From assembly GCA_003615045.1 (NCBI GenBank), contig ML014134.1, positions 109,316 through 173,315 on the forward strand: DNA of 64,000 nt, given 5' to 3'. How positions within the stretch are numbered: the first letter of the stretch is position 1; each line of letters opens with the position of its first letter. A program made the position numbers and the translations under genes. The notes under the pieces were generated by a model that was not told the DNA's origin, ran no database searches, and worked only from the letters and a program-made list of their open reading frames with translations. Shown piece after piece: positions 39,519 to 49,505 of this stretch. The DNA is from Caulochytrium protostelioides. Taxonomy: Eukaryota; Chytridiomycota; Caulochytriomycetes; Caulochytriales; Caulochytriaceae.

Positions 39519-42500
39519 ATGTGGAGCCGATCAAAGCCCAAAGCGGCGGCGGCGCCGTCCGCTCGCACCGCGACTGCTGCGCCCGCTGACTTCGAGATCA
39601 ACCTGGAGGCCAACGACTTTGCCCTCAATGACGCGGATCTGAAGGACGAAAGCTTGCTGGCGGAGCTCCGCGCTCTCGAAGGCGATTTGGCCGCTGCGGC
39701 GCCCCCTAAAGCAAAAGCGCAGCCGCCGCCGGCGAAAGCGCCCGCGGCTCGGCATCGGACCGCAGCCGCGGCAGACGACGCCTATGACCCTGAGGTCCAC
39801 GCCGCACTGCAGGTCGCTTCCGACGATCTGCCGGATGTGGCGTTCACCGATGAGGATATGAACGACCCTGAGCTGCTGGTAAGTGGACATTTTTTTCGTG
39901 CAGGCGATCAGAACGGTTTGTCTTATATCAAGACTTGCGATGAACTCACCGAGTCATCTCTGCGTCTTCTTGATTGGCGTTCATGTTGGTTTGGTGTACG
40001 GGTATGTCTGCGTATGACGGATGCCTATGATGTGTATATGCGTGTGTGCGTGTGTGTGCGTGCCGAGACCCCGTTGACGCATGCAGAAAGCCCTTCAAGC
40101 GATCGGTGGTCACCCGGAACCGGTTGCAACGGATGATGATGAGGTTGCAGAGCCAGAATCAGCCGCGCCCGCGTCGGCACGGTCATCCGCCGGGCTCGCA
40201 ACGACTCTGCAGCCGGCGTCTGAGCCGGCGCGTCGCGCGCCATCTGCAGTGGATGCCGCAGCCGCACTGACGGCGTCAGCGCCATCGTCGGCGTCAGAGC
40301 AAGCCTTGTCGCAACCTCTCGCCACGCCGACACCACCCGCAACATTCGATGCACCAGCACCATCATCTACGTTCACACGCGTCTCGCCGTCCGGCTCGTC
40401 CGCATCGCTGTCGCCGCCACCGCCGAGGGATGATACCCAGGAGGACGAGGCGCCGGCCGCCGTGTCGCGGACGCCGAGCACCGAGACCATGGACCTCGCG
40501 CCCGAGTATCAAGTCACCTGCACCGACCTCGCCACCGTGATCAAGTACATCTCGCTGACCAAAATCAAAGCCGTCAATCTGAAGCGTGGCGGCGACATTC
40601 CCTCCGCGCAGAAGGCGCTCGCGCATATGAAAGCCCTCGAGGCGCGGAAAGAAGCGCTGATGGCGAGCAATGCGACCAAGCCGTGGAAGGACCGCCGGTC
40701 CGAGTACCAGCAGGCCGCGCTGCAGGCCAAGCGCGCGGGACAGATGGACGCCGCGCGGCAGTACCTCGTCACGGCCCAGCGGATCACTCGTGAACTCGAG
40801 GCCCTCGAGGCAGGGGCGATCGAGCCCAGTTTCCCCTTGCCCGGCCCGCCGTCGAGCGACCCGTCCGCCAGCGCTGCCGTCGCCGCGCCGCCCACTGCGG
40901 GTGCCGTACCAGCGGCAGCTGCAGGTGCAGCCGCAACGAAAGGCGCGGCGACGCAGCCGCGGGCGCAGCCGCTCCAGGTCCAGACAGCGGGCTCGCCGCC
41001 GCGGGGCGCAGGCACCAGCGAAGGCTATGGTAACCTGGACGGCGTGATCCGCCAGCTGGAAAAGCAGATCATGCTGTGCGGCAAGATCGCAGCGTACTAC
41101 CTGCGCAACAATGACAAACCGCGCGCTTTGCTGTTCCATAAAGCCAAGAAGAGCCAGCAGCCCGATCTCGAAACGCTCAAGCTCATCAAGGACAGTCTCG
41201 TGCCCAAGTTGACACTCCAGCCGGTGTACTATGTGATGGAAAACATCCACGAGGACCTGGCCTCCGATGAGCTGGAGGTCCTCGTTGTGTCGGGCAACAA
41301 CCTCGGTGGAAAGCTGGTGTCCAGCAGCGAAGTCACGCCCTACGTGCGCTTTGACCTCGGCTTCGGTGACGAGGCAGCGCCTCTCGTGGGCGAGACGCCG
41401 GCGGTGCGTGCACACAACCCGCAGTGGGGTCTGAGCAAAAAGTTCCACATCGAGCGGAACCGCGGCCTCGCGCGTGCCTTCGAGCGCAAGAAGGCGACCT
41501 TCGATGTATTCCACTCCCGCGGCGTTCTCTCCTTCCTCCGCAAGCCGATTCCTCTCGGCCGCGCAGCTGTCAGCCTGACACCGCTCCTCAACGAGAGCGA
41601 GATCGTCCAGACCCTCGCCTTGCAGGACCCCGCCAACCCGCGCCGCACGGCCGAGGGCACCATCGACATTCGCATCCGGCTCCGCCAGCCGCTCATCAAG
41701 CCCGAGGTCGTCGCGCGCAGCGAGCGTTGGATCGTCCTGCAAAGCCACGTCGACGCGGGCATGCGGCCCACGCATCTCGAGCTGCCCTTCGACGCCAGCG
41801 GGCAACCCTTCGCGTCGCATCACGCACTCGCGACGACGCCGTCGGACATCGCCTCGTCCGCCGCCGTAACCACGCCGCCCACGGGCGCCTCGTCCGCCCC
41901 GCGGCCCCCCTCGGCGGCCTCCACCCCGCGCGCCGGCGCCTCGTCGACGACTCCGGCCGCCGCTGCGGCGGTGACGCCCGCGTCCGTCACGTCGTCGCGC
42001 CGCCCGCTGTCGGCTGCGGCCCCGGGCACCGCGACGTCGGCCGCCGTATCCGGCGCGGCCAAACCGGTGGCCAAGCCCCCGGCCAAGCCCCCAGCCAACG
42101 CGGCGGCAAAGCCGGCCGCCAAGCCGGCCGGCGCCGCGGCGACTGATGCTCCCGCGGCCGCGCCCGCCGACCGTGAGGCCGCGCTCGAGACGCTCAAAGG
42201 CATGTTCTATGACGCGACGATGGTCGCGAGCAACGCGGTGTTTGAGACGGAAGTCCAGCAGATGGCGGCGCAGATCGCGCGGCTGGCGCGGTTGCGCGGC
42301 GGCGATGCGGTGGCGGCCGAAGAGGAGCGGGAAGCGCTCGAGGCGCGCAAGATTGCCTTTGAGGCGCGTGCGACGCTGCTGGTGGCGCTCGTGAATGCGG
42401 GTAAGCTCGATGTCCCGACTTACCTTGTCCAGCTGCGGGCTTTTGCGGATCTCACGCGGCAACACTTGCGCGCCTTCCAGCGCTTGGAGGCCGCTGAGCT

Positions 42501-42567
42501 CGTGACCGCTGCCACGCAGCGTCTCTCGCTGATCGAAAAGGAGATTGCCGAAGTGAACGAGGCCTAG
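39519..42567 (+). CDS. CC2D1: CC2D1/Lgd-type DM14 and C2 domain protein
   Basis: CC2D1 (Lgd in flies) binds the ESCRT-III subunit CHMP4/Shrub and regulates endosomal sorting. The two exons are 39519-39878 and 40087-42567, joined in phase 0 across a 208-base GTAAGT...GCAG intron; the junction NDPELL-KALQAIGG matches the acidic N-terminal motif of the family. The 946-residue product has that acidic segment (about 25-125), DM14-type helical hairpins at about 262-300, 322-360 and 443-482 (RRSEYQQAALQAKRAGQMDAAR; LEKQIMLCGKIAAYYLRNND), and a C2 domain at about 492-660. An Ala/Pro linker and a C-terminal helical region (about 830-946) follow. The intron is TG-rich near its 3' end. Assignment is by domain order; DM14 copy number is my estimate. 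Confidence 0.84.
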
Positions 42568-42594
42568 TGACTCTTTGAATTTTCGCCAGCGCCA

Positions 42595-42985
42595 TGCTAG
42601 GTGAAACCGCGGGACCCGACCCGACGTACCGATCTCTCGCGCGTTCAGGGCTGGTGCCTACTCGACGGAGACGACGGCGGTCAATCGGGTCCGCAGTACC
42701 GGGGTGTATGCCAAGATGCATGTGGTCTTGAAACAACGGCAACGCCGGCGCACGAAGGCCGCGGCCCAAGGTTTGCTGTGGTGTAAATCCACCAACGGCA
42801 AATTTGTGAACCGCGATCTCAATGCCGCATTGAACATCCGACGCTGCCTGGCCTTACCCGTCAGACTGATAGCGTTGTGCCGCAACCTCGGGCAAGTTTC
42901 ATTGCGGCTCAAGATCGGCAAGCTCATCCGACGATAGCGCATCCGAAACCGAATGCGTTACTGCCTCTTTGGGACACCAGGGAGG
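42595..42985 (+). mobile_element. Fanzor (eukaryotic TnpB) 3' fragment
   Basis: This relic keeps only the end of a Fanzor RNA-guided nuclease gene. It contains GLLWCKSTNGKFVNRDLNAALNIRRC: the last zinc-ligand region followed by the RuvC-III motif NRDxNAAxNI with its catalytic Asp. The DNA aligns by eye over about 350 bases to the copy at 48570-48935, sharing for example a 37-base run around CTGGCCTTACCCGTCAGACTGATAGC. It begins only about 30 bases after the CC2D1 stop, and everything upstream of the zinc region is absent, so it is 5'-truncated. The frame carries indels relative to the other copy and is not functional. No ends or target duplication could be identified. Confidence 0.8.
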
Positions 42986-43020
42986 GGATGTTGGCGTTAG
43001 GTAAGGTAGGGCCCAAATAT

Positions 43021-43038
43021 ATGAGCACGTATGCTCAT
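43021..43038. other. Short AT-flanked hairpin
   Basis: ATGAGCA and TGCTCAT form a perfect 7-bp stem around a 4-base loop (CGTA), in AT-rich DNA 36 bases past the RRM-gene stop and 36 bases past the end of the Fanzor fragment. It could be part of the RRM gene 3' end or an element end; neither is shown. Confidence 0.5.
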
Positions 43039-43073
43039 TAAAGAAATATACGATATAAATACCCCTACGACAC

Positions 43074-45396
43074 TCACACGCTATCGTGCCGGATCATACC
43101 CATGCCCATGATGTTCGTACTGCTGTCGTTATGCCGCACGACGGGCACGGACGGATACGGCGATCGATCATCGACCAGGCGTTCGACTGCCAAGTCACGC
43201 CGCAAGGCAGCAATTGCATCTTGGTACTCGCGAAGCCGCGCGTCTGTTTGCTGGCGCAGCGCAGCCATGTCGGCTTCCATCTGCTGGATTGCTCCCTCAA
43301 TCATGGCGACACGCGTCGCCACGATGGGGACCGATCGCCCAGCGGAAGGATTGGGGCGCACCGTAGGCTCATTGGTCTGGATCATCGGATTTTCGGGTCC
43401 AGGCTCGGCCGTCAAATAACGCCCGCCACGCCGGGGCTGGGCGAGACGGGCCAGCGGAGAGCGCGGCGCAAATGTCTCCCCGGACGTCCATGGCGACCAG
43501 AACGCGGATTCTTTTGATGAGGCAGGGCCTGTCGTAGGTGGTGGGGGCTGAGGTGGACCTGTTAGGCCCGATAGAGATGTATGAGTTCTCAGAGGACTGA
43601 GGGGACTCGTTTCACCACTCTGAAGCGCTGGCGCTGAATATTGTTGCGAAGGGGTTTGTGAGGGGGTTGGGAAGGGGGGGCGTGGAGGCAAACGCATGGA
43701 GATGGGACTCTTGGCGGGCGGCGATGCGCCGCGGTTCTCGTCCTCGATGCGAGGTGTGACCAATCGGGACCGCTGCAGGCGATCAGCGGTGGAGGGGGTT
43801 GGCAGGTGCGGAAGCGCAGGTTTAACCGGGAGTCCCGACGAGCTGGAAGGTCGCGACGGTGTCACGGGCCATCCCATGCCCGTGCCGCGGCCGACGCCAC
43901 CCCAGCCCACGCTTAACGGTCGTGGGTTTGAACGGCCCGGAGTTGTCAGATCCAGTGGGCGGCTCCCTAGCATGGCTGATTTGCTGGTCGATGGCGACAC
44001 GGCAGCGCTTGTTGCCACGGCCGGATCGATGCGTTCACTGCGTCGTAAGGTCGATGGCGTCTGGTCCAAGGACCATGTTGCCGACGTCAAGGATCGAGGC
44101 ATGATCGGTAGCAGTGGTGTTGATCCCTCGATCGGCTGGCCTGGAGCATGATCAAAGAAGGGTACCAAGTCTTGTGGTATCTGCACATCGGGCCCAGCAG
44201 CGGAGAGGATCCCACCTTTTTGACGGTCCGTAAATCCGGGACAGCAGCACACGGCTCGGACCATCCGGGGCATCAAATCAGCTGGGATATGACTCGCCTG
44301 GCGACTTAAATGCATCGCAAGATGGCTCATGCCGATCTTGCACAGCTCAAAGATTTGGTCACGCTGCAGCGCTGACACGTGACCGGCGGACTCCCAAGGT
44401 ACTTTGCACAGGACTATGAAGGCAACAACGAAGGCAACCAAACAGGGTGAGTCATCCGAGGCATAAGGTCGCCTTCACAAAAAGGCAAAAAGCAAAGCGG
44501 GGAAAGGGCTGAGGTCACACAGAATGAGACAACCTACTAGATATAATGTTTTCGAAAGGTCTTTCGGCACATTTGCGAGAATAGTGCATCTTGAAATTGC
44601 GGCAGACTAACAACAGCTGTGTAGCTTCATCGCGATTGATATAGGGGTATGGATCCGATGAGGTCTCGGGGATGTACGAAGGTGGGACATCCGACGCCGA
44701 GGATCGACTCGTGTACCATGACGGCGCCAGACTAGGCATATCGCTCCGGGTGGCCAAGCCGGTCCCTGCAGCCGGTAACCTTGGAAATATAGCATGCATC
44801 AGCTCTTGCTGCGATGCCATGGTGGCATAGACCATGCGGCCTTTAAGAAGCGTACCCCGGTGAGGGGTCGTCGAACTGCTAGATGACAAACTCGGGGCGA
44901 CAGTAGAAGATGTCCGTGGCGGCGAAAAGGAGGATGTCCATCCGGATGCGGTGGACCTGGATGGCGGTGGCGATGAGGCTGGAAATGAGGTATCTTGCCC
45001 GCCGTACAGGGTGCGGAGCATGCGTGTCGCTTGGTGCATCGAAGGGACCTCAATGTAGCACGCCGCCTTGGTTTTCCCCGTTGCAAAGTCGCAGGGGATA
45101 TGGATGGCTTCCGTATAGTACGGAGCCGTGTGGCCGGTCGCAAGATCGACGTGTTCATCGGGACCCTGTGTCGCTGGAGTCGACGCCGGTGGCGATGAGG
45201 GCGATGTCGACGAGATCGAACCCCGCCGCCCGGGCAGCAATGCCAGACGGTTAATGACATCACGTGATCGAAGATCCCATGGAATGTTGGTAAGCTTGAT
45301 TACGGTCCAGTTGTGTGTGTTTGTATGGGGCTTGTGGGTCGGCGGACTCTGGCTTGCGGAACCGGTCGCACTCGGCGCCTGATCGATCGTCGCCAT
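43074..45396 (-). CDS. Fungal RRM protein (putative RNA-binding regulator)
   Basis: Two exons, 45396-44538 and 44413-43074, join in phase 1 across a 124-base GTAGGT...ATAG intron, rebuilding ENIISILCKVPWES. The 732-residue protein has an RRM-like domain at about 29-135 (VIKLTNIPWDL as RNP2; KTKAACYIEVPS at the RNP1 position, without the usual aromatics). A Ser-rich insert follows, then a second conserved block KGRMVYATMASQQELMHAIFP. Next is the motif DEATQLLLVCRNFKMHYSRKCAERPFENII (about 257-286), with a helical block after it. I recall this arrangement from fungal RRM proteins linked to meiosis, but cannot name the orthologue. The C-terminal 400 residues are Pro/Ser-rich with a coiled coil at about 670-710. 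It sits between the two Fanzor relics. Confidence 0.78.
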
Positions 45397-46063
45397 GGCG
45401 CGCCGACGTACGACGCGAACTGCGGGAAAGGGAGCTCGGATCTGTCCGTATAAAAGCTGGAATCAGGGCGGGACACAGAGCTTTGAGGATACGTTAGTCG
45501 ACATGCGTGCTACGAAGGCTAACTGGGCCTGATCGATCAGCAAGTAAGCAAATGTGAGGCGATCAAGCATCGCTGGTACGCTGATGAAAAACAAGTCGTG
45601 GCGGCCGTGGTGCCAGGGCCATGAGCGCATTAAATCAACTGGTCAGATAATCGTAGTGTAATGTATATTGCTCGTAGTTTGCATTTCATTGATATCGTGT
45701 GGTCGTAACTCGATAGACTGGGCCACTTTCCATTAAATATGGGTTGCCCGAAATAAGCTTTTTTGTTGCTTGTTGTCGATGATCGACTTTGTCTTGACGT
45801 GTCCCAGCCGAAGGGGAAACTGCGCCATCGACTCCCCCGGAGCCGGATCCGATCATCGAGAAAGAGGAAGTCGGACATCGGAGTCGGAAAACAAAGTCGG
45901 AGTCGGATGAGGGCGCGGGCCGCAAGCGGCGCATGTCGGAGCGCGTGGCTGAGCAGCTCAGGGGTCTCATGTCTCACTCATGTCTCACGCAAACACCTCA
46001 CATATGTACAATAGTGATTCTGTCGACGATACACCAATAGAAGCACAAGGAACCCGGCGCTGG
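45397..46063. other. Intergenic region, no gene seen
   Basis: This is 667 bases between the RRM-gene start and the KAE1 stop. The part 45640-45790 is distinctly AT-rich. A palindromic ATCACGTGAT lies just inside the RRM gene near 45262. No gene or repeat was recognised. Confidence 0.45.
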
Positions 46064-47296
46064 CTAGTTGCGCCACAGCACGTGGACGGCATCGGTGCGA
46101 TACCGCTGGGTGATCCACGTGTCTGGGATCTGGGTCTGGATGCCCTCGCGGAAGGCAAGCATGCCCGCCTGGGCGATCATGAGGCCGTTGTCGATGCAGA
46201 ACCGCTCGTCGGTCGCAAAGACCTTGCCGCCGCGCTGTAGCGACATGGCGGCCATCATGTCCTGGAGCCGCTTGTTGCACCCGACGCCGCCGACGATCAG
46301 CACTTCGTTCGCGCCGATGTGGGCCATGGCGCGCTCCGAAATCTCGACAAGCATCGAGAACAGCGTTTCCTGCAGCGAGAAGCACAGATCCGCCGCATCA
46401 AGCTCGGGCTTCACATGCGGCTTGCGCTTGTCGCCCTTGAACCGCGGGCTCGCTGCAATTTCCTGGACCGCCGAGAGGACGCCGCTACAGCTGATGTCCA
46501 TCCCTTTGACCGTGTACGGCAGGTCCACTAACACCGGGTCGGGCTTGCTCTTGGCGAGCTGCTCGATGTTGTACCCGGGACTCGGGTCGTTGCTGACGCC
46601 GATGATGCGCGCAAACCGGTCGAGGCAGTTGCCGACGGCGATGTCGATCGTCTCACCAAAGATGCGGTAGCGCTGCTGCTCGTACGCAATCACTTGCGTG
46701 TTGCCGCCCGACACATAGAGTACGACAGGGTTCTGCGCGCCCGTGATCTGACGGCCCATCTCGATATGGCCCACGCAGTGGTTGACCGCGACGAGCGGGA
46801 TCTGGTGGATCAGTGACAATGTCCGCGCCGCGACGGCCACCGCCATCAAGGGGGCGCCCATCCCGGGCCCCTTCGTGAAGCAGATGCAGTCAATGTCACG
46901 CCACGAGAGCTTCGCGACGGCCATCGCTTCCGCAATCAGCGGAATCACCTGCTCACGGTGGTGCCGCGCCGTATCCTTCGGCAGGAAGCCCTGCCCGGGC
47001 GGCGTGATATAGGTCCGGCGCACGTTCGCGAGCACGCGGACGTCGGCACCGTCGGGGCCTTCGTGGGCCATGATCCCGACGCCAATCTTGTTGGCCGAGC
47101 CCTCTACAAGGATATCGTCGTCGTGCCGGTACATAACGTTATTCATGGGAGGGTACCAGGGATATCAGAAACAAAAAGTGCACAGGGTGAGCTCACATGG
47201 CCGAAGAGGTCATGCATCGTGCTGAGGCCCCGTCCGCGTAGGCACACAGGGGGGAAGCGAAAAGCCGCGTCGCTTACCCAGGCCGATGGCAATCAT
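46064..47296 (-). CDS. KAE1: KEOPS subunit KAE1/OSGEP (tRNA t6A37 threonylcarbamoyltransferase)
   Basis: KAE1 transfers threonylcarbamoyl to A37 of ANN-decoding tRNAs within KEOPS. My model joins a 19-base first exon (47296-47278) to 47103-46064 across a 174-base GTAAGC...TTGTAG intron. The joined N-terminus reads [17 protein letters not shown], which matches the family exactly; reading straight from the ATG at 47146 gives [16 protein letters not shown], which does not. The 352-residue product has the metal-binding HxxxH (HCVGH, His about 115 and 119), [29 protein letters not shown], the KGMDISCSG block and the late Asp in [11 protein letters not shown]. It is therefore expected to be active. 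The first exon is inferred, the rest certain. Confidence 0.94.
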
Positions 47297-47839
47297 GATG
47301 ACGGCAGGTGGGGTGGGTGCCCAGGAAAAGGGGGGAGCGTGTGGGGTGTGGCGACGCGTCGCGTCGCACGCAGAAGCGAGCTAGTTCGACGGCTAAGCGG
47401 GTCGTGGAGGTCTCGGAGGCATGAGGCCCTTGCCGATCCCCGACCCCTACGCTGTCGCTCGGGCTACGGCGCGGGGCCACACCGCTTTGGACTCGCGGGA
47501 TGTCCCGGTTGCCTTCGCCTGCAAGCGCGGCGGCCGGCCTGCCACGCGAAACTCCGCACATCGTGAGGCACGTGGGCACCGGAGCATCCCATCGCGTGGT
47601 GGTGGCGTGAGTCAGCAGCCCACGACCCCTCGCCGTTAGCCACGAATGCACGGCCCGTACGCGGCACGCCAAGCTGCGCGCCGGTCCGCATGCGCCAAGC
47701 CCCTGGCGTCGCCGATGCCGTTCCGCCGAGCGGAGCATTCGGGATTTGGTTATGGCCCTTTCTTTTTATTCCTTTTTTTTGGCGCGGCCGGGGCCAAGTG
47801 GCTTGGGCTCACACGTGTGGGCGAGATAGCGAAGCTTAA
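47297..47839. other. Intergenic region upstream of KAE1, no gene seen
   Basis: This is 543 bases between the KAE1 start and the Fanzor pseudogene. It should contain the KAE1 promoter. A pyrimidine-rich run (CCCTTTCTTTTTATTCCTTTTTTTT) lies near 47756-47780. A CACGTG core lies near 47575. Confidence 0.4.
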
Positions 47840-48940
47840 GCCGTGCGACCATCGCCGTGAGCCGACTCAAAGCCTGGGAGGGCCAGACAGCGGCACACCT
47901 GTCACTGGAGTTCCCCCGGCTGAGCCACGTGCCGGTCACCCCTTTCGTCGCCCGGTCGTTTTCTTCCGAAACGTTGGGCCCCTACAGCAAGAACAGCGTG
48001 ACAGGCGTATTGCGGTGGGCGGCCTTAGAGGCCGTGGGCACCATGGGGTCGCACCAACATCTGTATGGCCATGGTGGGGTTCAAAGACCAGGCCGCCAGC
48101 TGGAAACTGAGCGGGAAGCAATACTATGTGGAAGCCGGCATGAAAGCCGCTTAAAAGCAGTCAGAGACGTAGCAGCGCCGTTTGAAAGAGCCGCTGCAGC
48201 GGCTGTCGGAGGTCAGCTCCAAGGGCACAGCGCTCGCCGCGCATCACTGCTTCCTGGAGGTATGGCTCGCCACGGACGAGCCGCTGTGGGCCGAGTTCTT
48301 GAAGCCGCGCTGGGCGCGCCAGCGCCGACGGCTGCACAGTGGCAAGCAGCGCGTATTTGCCCAGTTCTTGAATCGCGTCGCCAAGGGGGCAGCCACGAAG
48401 AAGCCCGTGGTGCTCGCCTATGGCGCGTCCAAGTTTGTCCCTGGGGGCAAGGACAAGGTCGCTGTTTCAACGGCTCGGGCGTACCAGGCGTGCGCCCGGC
48501 GCTTCCGCATCGTCCTAGTCGACAAGTTCCGGACGACCCAGGTGCATGCCGGGACGAATGAGATTCTGACCAAGGTGCAAACCTGGGACTCGACGGCCGT
48601 GCCGATCTCTCGCGCCTCCCGGGCCGGTGCCCACCCGACCGCGCCGACGGCCGTCAACGGGTCCGGAAACCCCGAATGTACGCCAAGACAAATGTGGTCC
48701 TGCAACCCGAGCAACGTCGGCGCCCGGGGGCCCGTGGTTCGAGGTTTGCTGTGATCTGAATCCACCCACAGCAAGTTTATGAACCGCGACCGCAATGCCG
48801 CGTTGAACATCCGACACTGTCTGGCCTTACCCGTCAGACTGATAGCGTTGTGCCGCAACCCCGGGCAAGCTCCGCTGCACCCCGTGGTCGGCGATGAACC
48901 TGCGCTACTGCCTCCGTGGGGGACCCCTGCGGTGCACCCC
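47840..48940 (+). pseudogene. Fanzor (eukaryotic TnpB) pseudogene
   Basis: This larger Fanzor copy is recognisable in pieces. About 48100-48150 encodes SGKQYYVEAG; 48182-48754 encodes RLSEVSSKG, LKPRWARQRRR, SGKQRVFAQFLNRV, YGASKFVPGGKDK and RRFRIVLVDKFRTTQVHAG; 48779 onward encodes NRDRNAALNIRHC. These are the helical linker, RuvC-II and RuvC-III blocks of Fanzor1-type nucleases. The glutamate of the RuvC-II VDEFRT motif is a lysine (codon 48524-48526). A TGA at 48752-48754 stands where the sister copy has TGG, and at least two stops and one frame change lie before 48182. No RuvC-I DPG motif is visible. The upstream limit is uncertain: 47850-48060 encodes FSSETLGPYSKNSVTGVLRW in one frame. 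No terminal repeats were seen. Confidence 0.82.
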
Positions 48941-48989
48941 GGAGGGCTTGGTGTGCGTGTGAGGCCGGGTAGGGTGGGCCTGTTGATTT

Positions 48990-49505
48990 TTGAAAATGAA
49001 TATTTCCGCTCGAGGAGTAACGATATCCGCCTGGGACGGCGCTCATCGATGCGCTTGCTGCTCCACAATTGGTTCCCTGGGAACCTGATGGGCTCCCGAT
49101 AAACGGCGGTGGCACGACCCCACCTCCCGATCCCTCGACCTTTGATAGACCAACATCGCCCTTGCCACCGCCCCCACGGTCGCGATTGCCGCTTCGGAAC
49201 GCGTCTTCATGCGTCTGGATGCCGCGCGACCTTCGGCTCGCCCCGCGTGACATCACCTTGTAGGACCAAGCGATCTCGCTCGCCCCTGGCCTTCCCCAGG
49301 ATCACGCCACGGACAGCGCCGGTCTTTTCGCCGACGGGCCTCTCCTGTGTGTTGCCCGCGATCGCTGCCGCCGCTCCGCCAGGACCACCGGTTCCCTCGC
49401 GCGCACGCGGGAGCGACGACCGGCCGCCGAACCGCTCCCGGCATCGACAGAAGCCACGGGAATCTGACGGCTAGCGTCTGGCCCCCCGACCGACGACGCG
49501 GCGCC
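48990..49505. other. Intergenic region upstream of AQR
   Basis: This is 516 bases; the first 30 are AT-rich (TTTTTGAAAATGAATATTT). It is probably the AQR promoter. The AQR frame is open back to 49347, but the upstream part has no family resemblance. Confidence 0.4.

Noticed and set aside
43074-44441. Treating the two minus-strand frames 43074-44441 and 44515-45396 as separate genes
   Set aside because: A phase-matched GTAGGT...ATAG intron joins them and rebuilds a conserved block (ENIISILCKVPW), so they are one gene.
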